Source of the DNA: Lasiosphaeris hirsuta
Taxonomy: Eukaryota > Ascomycota > Sordariomycetes > Sordariales > Lasiosphaeriaceae
Direction: 5' to 3'
DNA: 64,000 nucleotides
Assembly (NCBI GenBank): GCA_030549175.1
Contig: JAUKUA010000002.1
Span: forward strand, 4,774,001-4,838,000
Every line of letters begins with the position of its first letter. Position 1 is the first letter of the stretch. Below are positions 19,912 to 32,537 of this stretch, piece by piece. A program made the position numbers and the translations under genes. Under the pieces are notes generated by a model, which saw nothing but the letters and a program-made list of their open reading frames with translations, made no database searches and had not been told where the DNA came from.

Positions 19912-21490
19912 TTAGTCTACAGTGTCGAAGAGCGTCTTCCGCTTAGTCGTCTTAGGAGGCGACTTCTTAGCGGTAGGCTTCTTACGACCGATACCTTTGG
20001 TAGGAGTCTCTTAAGTAAGAGAAAAGGCTACCGACTTACTATATATGTTAACCTTAGGAGTGTCAGTACCGAATAGGTTAGTAAGGATACCGCGTTTATT
20101 TTACTTCTTAGATAGAGTACCTATAAGTATGATTTCGCTCTGGGTATCCTTAATAGGGTACTTATGTAAAGTACCGAGGGTTATAATAGGTATAGAGATA
20201 CTTAAATAAGTAGTCAAGGCAGCTGTAGGTTACATAGCTAATAGTTACTTAATAACTTTGTTAAGTTTTATTAAGTACTTTAGTCTTCGGGCTGACTTTA
20301 TTTATATAGCCTGTTAGAACGTTAACTTACTTCTTAGTAATATGTTTATCAAGGTTATTTATCGTCATTCTTTTTATAGCTTAGAAAGTTTTATAAACCT
20401 TATCGTAACTTAGAAGCTTCTTAATCTTATTTTTAAGGGTATTAATCTTATTCTTAAGGTACTTCTAAAGATCGTATATGTTAGTAAGTATATTAGCTGT
20501 AGAAGATATATAGACTACTTTAGCCTTCTTAAGCTTTATAGTCTTATCGGTAAGCTGGTACTTAAGACGTTAGAACTATATATATTAGTATTAGTTTATA
20601 TTAGTAATAAGGACGTTTATTTAGTCAGCTTAGGTATGAACTTATATAAGGTCGAGATAATTAAGGTAGATAAGAACTAAAGATAATTTCTTATTTAAAG
20701 TGGTTATAAGATAACAGTAGATAGTTATAAGAATAGATACCTTTAAAGGTAAGTAGTTATTATTAATATCTTATTTATTGTATGTTACCTTAACTTTATT
20801 TAATAACTCTTTTAACTATTATATATATAAGTTATTAGCTAGACTTTAGTTTTTAGTAGCTAACTTTGATCTTTTAATAAAAATACTCTTAATCTTTTTA
20901 TTTATTATAAAGAGAAGTTCCGGATCGTTGATTATAAAGATGATATACTTATAAGCTTTCTATTTACTTACTAACTTGTTATGATATTTAAACTTAAAGT
21001 AGGCTTTATAGTTTGGTAAAACCTTAGGCCCCTTACTACCGATAGTAGGTTATTTAGCTTTTTACTTAGCTTATTTTTGGAGTGTCTTTATGCCTTAGTA
21101 GTAATACTTCTTAGGGGTATGATATTTAACGGGTAAGTTAGTAAAAAAGCTAAGTAAGTTATTTAAGGGATTTAAGATCATTTTTTTATCTTTGTTATTA
21201 AGCTTACCTTTTATAGTAAGGTTAAAGTCATCGTTCTTTATGTACTTACTTTTATTGTTATCGTAGTTAGAATCGTAGTTAGGTAGATCGTTAAGCTTAA
21301 GCTTATCGTAGTTGTTCTTATTATGTTTAGTAGTAACAGTAACGCTTTCTTAGGCTTATCTAGTATGTCTTAAGGTTTCTTCGGCTAGAATTTAAAGGTA
21401 CGTAGGATCTAAACTCTTAACTATCAAGCTATCTTTAGGTATATCTAAATTGTTTAACTTAACTTAAGCTACCTCGAATTGACGTTTTAT
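19912..21490 (-). pseudogene. X ORF, second copy
   Basis: Complement of the ORF at 4186-5796. The Lys/Thr-rich C-terminus lies near 19915-19985, the coiled coil near 20240-20420 and the acidic N-terminal part near 21200-21400. The former start codon is ATA at 21490-21488 and the stop is TAA (TAG in the other copy). It is about 32 bases shorter overall, so it carries indels as well as RIP stops. The shared layout (X ORF immediately before the LTR) supports this ORF as a regular part of the element. Confidence 0.6.
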
Positions 21491-21526
21491 TTTATAAATA
21501 TACTTTTATAAATAACTAAATTTAAC

Positions 21527-24178
21527 TGTAACACAGGCTAGCTGTCACACTAGTAGGCTCACCTAGGTCGACGGGGTCACTGACCTCCTTGACTAAGCCA
21601 TACACCAGCGGCACGAACTACACACAAGAAGCACATACCCATTGACCCACGAACATCCACCTTAGATCACGTAGATAAGAGAACTATCACAGAGAATAGC
21701 CACAACGTGACTCAACCTCGGGATATGATCCCACGTGTAGCTAATAGCCTATTCAGCCGATACACAGGTTAGCAGATTCTCCTAAGTACCCACGGGTTAC
21801 GACGGAATGCCCAGAACCACTCACAAGCCAGAGTAGCCATACAATGGATCTCGCCCGTACTAAGTAACGTCATTAGACTTCAGATTTGTCATAGACAAGC
21901 CATTTAACCTCAGCATCGTAGTCAGGGCCGGCATAGTCAGCCCAGATCCTACAGCTGGTCTTTCGAATCATAGACCTCCCCGCTATCGCTGGCATTCCTT
22001 TAGAAGACTTAGAACCCGATGTTCTCTGGAGTCTAGCTTCAGTGGTAACAGGTGATCGCGACCCCCGTGTGTGAGTCACGAAGGGAACCGTTACTATGAC
22101 AGCCGACCTAGGGATCAACCTAATAGCACTGTAGCCAACGTAAGTACTAAGGACGTGAAGAAATACCTATAGCAATGGACACCATGCCACTAGAGCTGTA
22201 TAGATAAGTACTGATACCGGCCGTAGACTAACGTATGATAAGCCGGCTTCACTTAGCTTATAACCGTTGATTTGTAAGGTATGAGAGACGGGCGGCTAGA
22301 AAAGAGATTTAGGACCGACGGGTAGCTAGGAAGATCCTTTAGATATTTTAATATCCTTACATCTTATACATAGCCTCCTATAAGTAAGATAGGTACGTTA
22401 TGATAGATCCTCGAGAGAAAGAAGCTCCCCAGTTCTCTTTGGACAAACTTAGAAAGATTATTAACTGAACTTCAGTGAAGCTGAGAGGTAATATAACCTT
22501 ATAAACCCTTCTGTTTCTTCTAACTTATAACTACGAAGTATTATATCTTATCTTCTGTTAGATCATTCCATCTCCTTAAACCTCCTTCTCCCTGGCTCTC
22601 TACTACTTTACATTACGACAGTTAACTCCCTTACCGTTCTATTCTAAACCTCTAAATCGGACCTTATACTTATTAGCCTTACGAAGATCAAGTTCCTAAG
22701 TTCATCATATAAAAGCTCTAAACTAGACTAATAGTAATTGTCGGGATGGTTCGCTAAATGGTTAAGTCGAGAGTTAGGAAAAGGTTAAAGCTCTATAGTC
22801 TGACTCTTCATTTGATATCTCACCTTGTGGTTATTACTCCCCAGACCTTCGTGGGCTGGCTAGTGTCACACTAGCCTACGAAGGTCTAGGGTGTAATAAC
22901 TATAGGGTGAGATATCAAACGAAGAATTAGACTATAGAGCTTTAACCTTTTCTTAACTCTCGACTTAACCGTTTAGTAAACTACCCCGACAATTACTATT
23001 AGTTTAGTTCAGAGCTTTCGTACGACGGATTCAAGGAGTTAATCTTCGTAAGGCTAATAAGTATAAGGTCGGATTTAAAGCTTTGGACCAGAACGGTAAG
23101 GGAGTTAACTGTTGTAATATAAAGTAGTAAAGAGCCAGGGAGAAGGAGGTTTAAGGAGATAGAATGATCTAACGAAAGATAAGACATAATACTTCGTAGT
23201 TACAAGTTAGGAGAAACAGAAGGATTCACAAGGTTATATTATCCCTCGGCTTTACTAAAGTTCAACTAATAATCTTTCTAAGTTTATCCAAAGAAAACTA
23301 GGAAGCTTCTTCTTCTCGAGGATTTGTTATGGTATACCTATCTTACTTATAAAAGGCTATATATAAGATACAAAGATACTAAAATACCTAAAAGATCTTC
23401 TTAGCTATCTGTCAGTCCCGAATCTCCTTTCTAGCTACCCGTCTCTCGTACCTTACAAATCCGTAGCTATAGGCTAAGTGAAGCCGGCTTATCATACGTT
23501 AGTCCACGGCCGATATTAATACTTATCCGTATAGCTTTAGTAGTATGGTATCTGTCGTTACAGATATTCTTTTACGTCCTTAGTACTTACGTTGGCTACA
23601 ACGCTATTAGGTCGATTCTATGTCAGCTGTTATAGTAACGGTTCCCTTCATAACTTACACGTAGAAGTCACGGCTACCTATTACTACTAAAGCTAGACTT
23701 TAAAGAACGTCGGGTTCTAGGTCTTCTAAAGGAAAGCTAGTAATAATAAGAAAGTCCATGATTTAAAAGACTAGCTATAGGATCTTAGTTAACTATGTAA
23801 GCTCTGATTATGATACCGAGGTTAAGTAACTTGTCTATAACAAATCTAAAGTCTAATAACGTTACTTAGTATAGATAAGATCCGTTATATAGCTACTTTA
23901 GCTTATAAGTAGTTCTAGGCATCCTATCATAACCCGTGGGTACTTAAGAGAATCCGCTAACCTATGTGCCGGCTAAATAGGCTATTAGCTATACGTAAGA
24001 TCGTATCCCGAGGTTTAAACCATATTGTAGCTGTGTCTCTGTAATAGTTCCCTTCTCTACGTTGATCTATACTAAATGTAGGTCAATGAGTATTTAAGTA
24101 TATAGTATGTGTAGGTAGCATAGCTCGGTTAAGGAGGTCAGTGACCTTATTAGCCTAGGTAAGCTTACTAGTATAATA
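21527..24178 (-). repeat. 3' LTR of M1, interrupted by a solo LTR
   Basis: The first 16 bases (21527-21542, TGTAACACAGGCTAGC) are separated from the rest (22876-24178) by the solo LTR and its duplicated CTAGC. Joined length is about 1.32 kb. The inner end is followed by CTATCCTCCCTCTT, the complement of the polypurine tract. Confidence 0.9.
21543..22870 (+). repeat. Solo LTR (1328 bp) with TSD CTAGC
   Basis: Starts TGTCACAC and ends TGTCACA. CTAGC occurs at 21538-21542 and again at 22871-22875. It was inserted 16 bp inside the M1 LTR. Both ends are well preserved and the middle (about 22250-22750) is more RIP-mutated. Confidence 0.95.
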
Positions 24179-25147
24179 CTATCCTCCCTCTTAAGAAAAC
24201 TTACCTCGAGTCTTAGGGTTAATAACCCTAGGGTCCTTTAGCTTATATAGGTATTTGACATAGAAGTTCTAAAGTTCCTAGATATTAGAGAAGTGCTCGT
24301 ATAGTTTCTAGGTCTAGTTTTTCTCATCGGAATATTTCTCCTATTTAACATGATATTTTACTACCCCTTTCTTAGTATAGAAGTTTATGATTTCCTCTAC
24401 TACAAATTTCTTAAGGTAAACATCTCCTACTTATTCTAAGACCTAAATAAGGTCAAGGATCGGTTAGAAGCTAGTTTAAAAAGGCTTAATAAGAGATACG
24501 TAAAAGGTAGGATAAATCTTCTAACACTCCGGGAGTTTGAGCTTCACGGCTATAGAAGATATTATCTTAGAGATCTTAAATAAGCTAAGTAACTTTCTAT
24601 CTAACTTTTTAAAAGGTCTCTTAGTCTTAATATTCCATACGTTAAGTATTACTAGCTATCTTTTTTTAAAGGAAAGTACTTCCGTTCGCTTCTAATCTAT
24701 ATACTTCTTTATCTGTTCTTAAGATTCTTTAAGTGTTTCGTAGAGGTTCTCGTAGACCGTCGTTATCTAATAAGCTATAATTTCGCTATATAAGTTGTAT
24801 ACGGACTTATCTAGTAGGTTATTTGTAGCTAGATAATATCCGTAGTTTATGTAGAAAGGAGAGCTTCTAATAGAAGTCGATCTAGTGTTATTCTATATAA
24901 ATTTAGCTATAAGTAATAAAGTATCTTAGTTATTTATTTTATAGTTAATAAAGGCTTTAAGATAGGCCTCGATATATTAATTAAAATGTTCCGTCTAGCT
25001 ATCTGTTTTGGGGTAGAACAAGGTTAATATCTTTAGTTTGATTCTTATGTATTTAAGAAAGTCGTACTAAAGGCTTATATTAAATCGTAAGTTCCGATTA
25101 GAGATAATACTAGTAAATATACCGTGATATTTTTAATATTCGTAGGT
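24179..25147 (-). pseudogene. M1 pol 3' end (integrase C-terminus, chromodomain)
   Basis: Collinear, inverted, with the last kilobase of F1 pol. The chromodomain region is near 24290-24530 and integrase C-terminal sequence lies to 25147. TAGGT at 25143-25147 is the target duplicated by F1. RIP stops occur throughout. Confidence 0.75.
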
Positions 25148-26477
25148 TGTCACACTGGTAGGCTCACCTAGGTCAACAGGGTCACTGACCTCCTTGACCA
25201 AGGCCTACACCAGCGGCACGAACCACACATAAGAAGTACATACCCATTGACCTACGAACATCTATCACGGATCACGTAGATAAGGGAACTATCACAGAGG
25301 ATGGCCACAACATGGCTCAACCCCAGGACATGATCCCATACGTAGCTTATGGTCTATTCAGCCGACACGTAGGTCAGCGGATTCTCCTAAGCACCCACGG
25401 GTTACGACGGAACGCCCAGAACCACTCACAAGCCAGAGTAGCCGTACAACGGATCTCACCCATACTAGGTAACGTTATCAGACTTCAGATTTGTCATGGA
25501 CAAGCCATTTAACCTCAGCATCGTAGTCAGGGCCTACACAGCCGGCCCAGAACCTACAGCTGGTCTTTCAAATCATAGACCTTCCCACTATCGTTGGCAT
25601 TCTTTTAGAATACTTAGAACCCGACGTTCTCCGGAGTCTAGCTTCAGTGGTAATAAGTGGCCGTGACCCCCACGTGTGAGTTATAAAGGAAACCGTTATT
25701 ATGACAGCCGACCTAAAGATTAACCTAACAGTACTATAGCCAACATAAGTACCAAGGACGTGAAGGAATACCTATAGCAATGGATACCATGTCGCTAAAG
25801 CTGTATAGATAAGTACTGATACTGGCCGTGGACTAACGTGTGATAGGCCGGCTTTACTTAGCTTATAACCACTGATTTATAAGGCATGAGAGACGGGCGG
25901 CTAGAAAGGAGATTCGGAACCGACGGGCGGCTAAGAGGATCCTTTAGGTATTTTGGTATCCTTATATTTTATACATAACCTTCCATAAGTAGGATAGGTA
26001 CGCTATGACAGATCCTCGAGAAGAAGAAGCTTCCCAGTTCTCTTTAGACAAACCTAGAAAGATTATTAACTAAACTTCAGTAAAGCTAAGGGGTAATATA
26101 ACCTTGTGAACCCTTTTGTTTCTCCTAACTTGTAACTACGAAGTATTATATTTTATCCTCTGTTAGATCATTCCATCTTCCTGAACCTCCTTCTCCCTAG
26201 CTCTCTACCACTTTACATTACGACAGTTAACTCCCTTACCATTCTGTTCTAAACCTCTAAATCGGACCTTAAGCTTTATCAAGCCTTACGAAGATCAAGT
26301 CTCTAAGTTCGTCGTATAAAAGTTCTAAACTAGACTAATAGTAATTGTCAGGATGGTTTATTAAATGGTCGAGTCGAGAGTTAAGAAAAGGTTAAAGCTT
26401 TATAATCTTACTCTCTAGTTAATATCTCACCTTATAGTTATTACACCCTAGACCTTCGCTAGCTAGCCTATGTCATA
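25148..26477 (+). repeat. F1 5' LTR
   Basis: 1330 bp, TGTCACAC...TATGTCATA. The outer (left) end is nearly unmutated and the inner end shows many C-to-T changes. The self-priming complement is at 26056-26067 (AGAAAGATTATT, one C-to-T change), LTR position 909, which by the Tf1 model would be the transcript start. Confidence 0.95.
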
Positions 26478-26489
26478 GATAATCTTTCT
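26478..26489 (+). other. Primer binding site, self-priming type
   Basis: GATAATCTTTCT lies immediately after the 5' LTR and is the reverse complement of AGAAAGATTATC inside the LTR. The same 12 bases follow the 5' LTRs of F2, M3 and M4. No TGG start typical of a tRNA-primed site is present. Confidence 0.75.
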
Positions 26490-26633
26490 TTAAAAAAAAA
26501 AAAAAGAACACCCTTCCTCCTTTCTTTTGACCTCACAATAGCCAGCAACCCTATATCATACTCGGCCGTACTCCGGGGTCAAGAAACTAAACCTAATCCC
26601 GGAACCGACCTTATAATCTAGGAACCTCTTAAA

Positions 26634-28916
26634 ATGGAGATACAAACTATTAAAAAGTTCCCTATACTCCCATCAAGCTCCGAAACCCTTACTAAACTAC
26701 CTTAATAGTTTATTTATCTCTATAACCAGGTCGCTAAAGCTTACAAAGAACTTTATTTCTTTGTTAATAATACATATAAGAACAAGGAAAGACTTGATTC
26801 TCTCGTTTCCACATTTACTACCTTAGTCACCGACTATTAGTTAATAATATAACATGTCCGGACAAATCAATACGTCCTTAAAAGTACTTGGTAGAAATTA
26901 GAAGCCTCTTATATTACTTTTGGTATCGAGGTTAATTAGAAATTGGCCTAATTTACTATACAAACGGCCTAACGGAAAAAATTCCTTAACCTCGTCATCA
27001 CACGTACTAAAGCTCTCTATAAGGAAATTACTAAGTAAAAGTAGTAACAAGTATAATAAGTACGGGATTAGGAAGTATAGGCTAGGGAACAAAACGTTAA
27101 ACTTGTCCAAGTTAAGGAACTTCTTTATATCTAAGAAGAAAAATAGGCTCGATAAGATTACTATAACACGGAATTCGGCCATTGGTTTACCACGGCCCAA
27201 AGTCAGCTTAATTCCCTCATAGTACTCTAACAACCGGGAGTATCACGGACCCCGAAGGACTAAGAATTGTTCGATCAGCTTAAGGCCTACTCTAACAATC
27301 TTGTTAAAGAAGCTTTCGCCTTAAGGTTAACACGAGTAAGGCCTTACGATAAGGAACAAATTATCTAGAGAGCTATAACACATTTATAAAAGATCTTATC
27401 TATTAAACCCTTACGACGGCTGTTATAACTGTCTAAGAAATCAACCTCTATACGGTACTTCAATTAAGATAAAAACCCTCTCTCGGACCGAAACCTTTAA
27501 AGAAGGGCTACCTGAGAAATCTTAACATAAGCCCGGAGACAGATCGATAATATATAAAATTCTGATGTTAGAATAAGAAGTAGAAATACCGGAGGAGACT
27601 TACCTCCCTGTTATACTAAAATAGGAACGTTACCTCTTCCAAATAACGGTAATAATAATAATTCGGACGATGACCTCTATCACACGAGTCTACCTCCTAG
27701 TCCCCCGGAACCCCTAAAACCTCAGGGTCCGGGTTCCCGGAGCTCTTCACCCCTACGAGACCCTATGGTAATCCTTCTTAACCTCATCCGTACTAACTAG
27801 GACTTAATTCATAATAATATTAATGTAATTTAGGAATCCTGTGGTTAGGGTACTACCGTAACTATGACGAAACCTAAAAAATATAATAGAAGAAATAAGG
27901 ACGAATTCGAGATATGGTAACATTTCGTTAAGAAATACTTTAGTGTCTATAAGCGAAGTTTTCTTAATAATAAAGCTAAAATTAGTTTTGTCAGTACTCT
28001 TACTAAAAACACTATCTTTAAATAGTATCAGAAAAGAGAGACCTAGATTAAAAAGCTTAGCTTAATAAATCAATAGAATAACTATGCTACCGCTATAGTC
28101 GAACGTTTCTATGACCTAGTACAAAGAGCTAAGGACTACGAGACTATAAAAGCCCTAACTTACGATAGAGATATAAATGAGTATGTAACAAAGTTTTAGG
28201 AACTTAACTACATCGTCGATTTTAATAGGTAGGCCTTATAATTACTAGTCACTAACACTATCTCCGATACTATAATAGACTTGATTTATTTACGTACGGG
28301 ACATCTCCCTATTGACGATACTAACTTTCTTAAAGCCATCGTTATTACTAGTTTGATTTATAAAGACAAAATAAAAAACTACGAAATTAATCGTAAAGCT
28401 AAATAAAAAAAAGAAAAGTCTACTTTAAATAGTAAGGAACGTTTAAAGAAGGACAATTACTAAGAGAAGACTAATATCTCTAACTCCCGTTCCGATCTAG
28501 CGCTTATAAAAGGAAAGCCTAAGAAAGGCCCGAAGTAGAAACAACAGGATAAAGAGGATAATCTCCCAGTACCTACTCAGACAAAGTACTAATAGACCTA
28601 CAAGAAAGCTGTTACTAAGATAGACTAAGCCAAAATCAATAAATATAAGGTAAGTAAAGGATACTACCACTATAGACGTCAAGGCTATAACATCCTTAAA
28701 TGTTATAACGGGAAAACCGAGGATAGTAAAGATATTCCTAAGCTACCTAGAAAAATCTCTAGAGCTAGAACTAAACATAGAAGAGATAAAAACGAGAATA
28801 TTTCTCCTTAACTATCTAAAAGGGCTAAGGTCGCTATAATAACAAAAAAGAACTATTCTAAGCTTTTTCTTCGTGTTATTAAACTATCTGATAGTAAAGA
28901 CATATCAGATTTTTAA
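26634..28916 (+). pseudogene. F1 gag remnant
   Basis: 761 codons from a surviving ATG (26634) to TAA at 28914, the whole in one frame apart from RIP stops. The CCHC zinc knuckle at 28662-28703 reads Y-YH-Y-RRQG-Y-NILK-C: two Cys and the His have become Tyr (TGC/TGT and CAC to TAC/TAT) and only the last Cys survives. Gag would form the virus-like particle and bind RNA. The downstream pol is in another frame. Confidence 0.8.
28908..28916 (+). other. Gag-Pol junction, putative -1 frameshift site
   Basis: GAT TTT TAA in the gag frame. Slipping back one base on the five T's gives TTT TTA and enters the pol frame. The identical nine bases occur at the same junction in F2 (41650-41658), M3 (59526-59534, minus), M4 (54335-54343, minus) and the fragment at 19457-19465. 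The -1 frame has stops just upstream, so the overlap is short. Confidence 0.6.
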
Positions 28917-31900
28917 AAGGTACCCCGAAACTCACGGCGTCAGAAACTATACCTTGACACGCCATAACCTCTACTAAGAAACGTACATATCATAACACGG
29001 ATAGACCCTCTTATAAGAAGGTTAAGTAAAGCTACGAACTATATCATAGTACCCGTAAAATCGTTCCTATGACTATCGTCTACTACGGAGCTGAGGAAAT
29101 TCCCGTCTGAGTACTCCTAAACCCTAATACCTTAGGCCCGGTTATAAGTAAAAGCCTTGTTAAAAGATAAAATATCTCTCACGTTTATAGAACGATCCCG
29201 AAACCTTTAGAAGCCTTTAATAGAACTATCAACCTTAAATTAGGCAAAGAGTATACTAAGGAAATCGTTCTACGGCACCAAGTAAACTACTTTTCTCGTA
29301 TAACGTTTGAAATCTCTCCCCTCGACATAAAATACGACGTCCTTCTTCCATACTAGTAGCTATAATAATATTAACCGGACTACCTATGGAACCTTGACAT
29401 ATCGAAAATAGCTTTTAGTTTAGACTACTATTACTAACATTATATTTTCCTTATAATCTTAGGAAGTAAAAGCTCGATCGTAAGTATTATAATGTCCTAT
29501 GTCTAAGACATTCCCGAAAGATTTAAGAGTTTTATCCCTTTAGCATCTCTTAAAATAGCCTAACAGTTACTAGATTACTAGCTATGGAACTACGTAATTA
29601 ATATCGTTAAAGACGAGAAGTTCTTATAGGGACCCTTTTATCTTATATTACCATTAGAAAAGAAAATCTTCTATAAATGGCTAGACCAGATGCTTAGAAA
29701 AGGTAAAATACGGGAATCAAAATTACTATATTCTTTACCTATTTTTTTTATAGACAAGGAAGTATTACTAGAAAAGGTAGCTACAAGAGACTCGGAAAAC
29801 CTCCGTCTTATGGTCGTCTATCGAAAAATCAACGAACGAACTATTAAAAACTACTATCTATTATCTCTAATTACCGAACTTTAAGATACCCTTGCCGGAT
29901 CTATTATCTTTATAAAGATAGATCTAAAATAAGGTTTTAATCTGATTCGGATAAAGGAAGGCCATAAGTAGAAAATAACGTTTCAAACCTGTTACGGTCT
30001 CTTTAAGTTTAACATAATATCTTTCGGCTTTACTAATATTTCTACTACCTTCTAAGATATGATAAATCATATTTTTCGAGATCTTATCGATTAAAGCCTC
30101 CTATCCTACATTAACGATCTCCTCATTTATACTAGCTCTAAGAAGGAGTACGACAAACTTGTCGTTAAAGTCTTTAAGTGACTTTAGAAGTATAACCTCG
30201 CTATTAACCCTTCTAAGTACGTATAGGATACTAAGAAATTAAAATATCTAAGCTATATTATTAGTACTAAAGATATCGTAATATTAAAGGATAAGATAAA
30301 ATATATCCTCTCATAAAAACAGCCGAAATTAGTAAAAGGAGTCTAACAATTCAATAGATTTACGAACTTCTATAGGTACTATATCAAGGGATACTTACAC
30401 ATTACTAAACCACTTACTAATTCTACTAATCTAACCTAGAAAACCTAGATATAGAATAATTAGATGAATATCATATTTAAAGTACTAAAGAAAGCCTTTA
30501 CTAAAGCCCTTGTTCTAGTCTATTTCGACCCTAATAGGCTACTTATTATCGAACCTAATACCTCTAATTACACGTTAGGAGAAATAATATCACAGAAGTA
30601 AGATAACGGTAAGATATATCTTATAATATTCTACTTAAGAAAGCTAATCCCTGTGGAAATTAACTACGAAATCTATGACAAGGAACTTCTAATAATAGTT
30701 AATTGTTTCTAACGTTAGAGGTATTACCTTAAGAACGCTAAATATCACATCGAAGTCTTCTTAAATTATCGTAATCTAAAATACTTCTAGACCATAAAGA
30801 TCCTTAACCGCCGTTAGGCCCGATAGGCTTAACAGCTCGCTACCTTCGATTTCGTCATTAATTTCCGTCTCGGCACGTAGAATGGTAAGGTAGATACTTT
30901 CTCACGGTACAAAGAGTACTTTCCGGAGAGGAGGGATGAAAACTAGCCGATAACCTTTATTTTGAATAAAGAGTATTTTTCATACTCTAAGGTTCTTACG
31001 TTTATACTCTTAAAAGTATGTCTCTATAATATTCTAACACTAAAATAAAACGAAGAATTCCTTAAGTAAGTTAAGACTACTGTACTTATAGACGAAACAT
31101 ATCAAAAGGCTTTAGTATCCCTTAGAAAAGATATAACTAACGAAGAAGGAATCTTATTTATGAAAAATCGTATCTAGATCTTTAATAACCAGAAGCTTAA
31201 GATCCAGATCATCCGTTCTAAACATAATACCAAAGTAGTAAGCTACATAGGCATAGATAAGACCGTTAAATTTATTAGACGGCATATATACTAGTAAAAC
31301 CTTAAGAAAGACGTCACTAAGTTTGTATGCTCTTATTACAAGTGTCAAAATAACAAGCTAAGACGACATCTTCCTTTTAGGTTACTCTATCTAATTAAGT
31401 TAAAATATTTCCCTTAGAGGCTTATATTAATAAACTTTATAATAGACCCTTCCTCTCTCAAATAGATATAACTCTATCTAAGTCATTATCGATACCTTTA
31501 CTAAGATAACATACTTTATTACCTTAAGAAACGACATTAAGAAAATAAAAGACTTGATTCTAATCTTTACCTACGAATATTAGAAAAATCACGGTATACC
31601 TACTGGTATTATCTCTAACCGGGACTTACGATTTAACGTAAGACTTTAACAAGACTTCTTTAAACATGTCGAAGTCAAACCAAAGATATTAACCTCGTTC
31701 TACCCCGAAACAAACGGCTAGACTAAACGTCTTAATTAATATATCAAGGCCTACCTTAAAGCCTTTATCAACTATGAGATAAACAATTAAGATACCCTAT
31801 TACCTATAGCTAAATTTATGTGGAATAACGTCAGATCGACTTCTACTAATAACTCTTCCTTTTACACTAACTACAGATATTATTTAGCCGTTAATAATTT

Positions 31901-32537
31901 ATTTAACGAGTCTACACGTAACCTATATAACGAGGTCATAGTATACTAGATAACAACGGTCTATAAAAGCCTCTACGAAACCCTTAAAGAATCTTAAGAA
32001 CGGATAAAGAAGTACGTAGATTAGAAACGAACGGAAGTACCTTCCTTTAAAGAGAAACAACTGGTAATACTTAATACATAGAATATTAGGACTAAGAGAC
32101 CTTCTAAAAAACTAGATAAGAAGTTACTCGGCTCGTTTAAAATCTTTAAGGTAATATCTCCCACAGCCGTGAAACTCGAACTTCCAAAGCGTTAGAAAAT
32201 TTATCCTATCTTTCACGTCTTCCTTATCAAACCTTTCCGAACCGGTTCTCAACCGATCTCTGATCCTATTAAGGTCTTAGAATAAGTAAGAGATATTTAC
32301 CCTAAGGAATTCGTGGTAGAAGACATCATAAACTCCCGTACTAAGAAAGGGGTAATAGAATATCGCGTTAAATAGGATAGGTACTCCGAAGAAAAAGATT
32401 AGACTTAGGAACTATATAAGTACTTCTTTGACACCTAGGAACTTTAGGACTTCTACGTTAAGTACCCACATAAGCTTAAGGACCCTAGGGTTATTAACCC
32501 GGGGACTTAGAATAAGTCTTCTTAGGAGGGGAGATAG
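28913..32537 (+). pseudogene. F1 pol remnant (protease, RT, RNase H, integrase, chromodomain)
   Basis: The protease region near 29110-29160 reads VLLNPNTLGPVIS, the active Asp probably changed to Asn. RT runs about 29750-30330 with FIKIDLK at about 29910 and the catalytic box YIND at 30107-30118 in place of YxDD. RNase H is about 30460-30800 (KLIPVEINYEIYDKELL). The integrase zinc-binding part (GIDKTVKFIRRHIY) is near 31250-31300, followed by the DDE core, and the chromodomain is at about 32250-32480. Pol ends at TAG 32535-32537 in the polypurine tract, abutting the LTR. At least one indel shifts frame within the integrase or C-terminal part. Confidence 0.8.
32524..32537 (+). other. Polypurine tract of F1
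   Basis: AGGAGGGGAGATAG directly before the 3' LTR, the plus-strand primer site. Equivalent tracts precede the other 3' LTRs, for example the complement of 50667-50680 in M4. Confidence 0.8.

Larger units (their letters stand above)
19532..21526 (-). mobile_element. Second family X copy, 3' part
   Basis: Inverted relative to the copy at 1-6176. LTR 19532-19765, spacer, then the X ORF up to about 21490 and its leader. It is cut at 21526/21527 by the M1 insertion, so pol would lie beyond the right edge if still present. The matching leader in the first copy continues at 4185 and leftward into the spacer. Confidence 0.75.

Noticed and set aside
21873..22118. Antisense frames recurring inside LTRs (also 36844-37110 minus, 57658-57897 plus)
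   Set aside because: They recur because the LTR recurs. In that frame C-to-T changes seldom create stops, so openness is not evidence of coding.
26492..26505. Poly-A run after the F1 primer site as a sign of a processed (LINE-type) insertion
   Set aside because: It lies inside an LTR element between the primer site and gag, and F1 has LTRs and a 5-bp TSD, so it is a local homopolymer.
31154..31348. 64-codon antisense frame over the integrase, also seen at 43902, 48178 and 51855
   Set aside because: It is the shadow of the conserved integrase zinc-binding region on the opposite strand.
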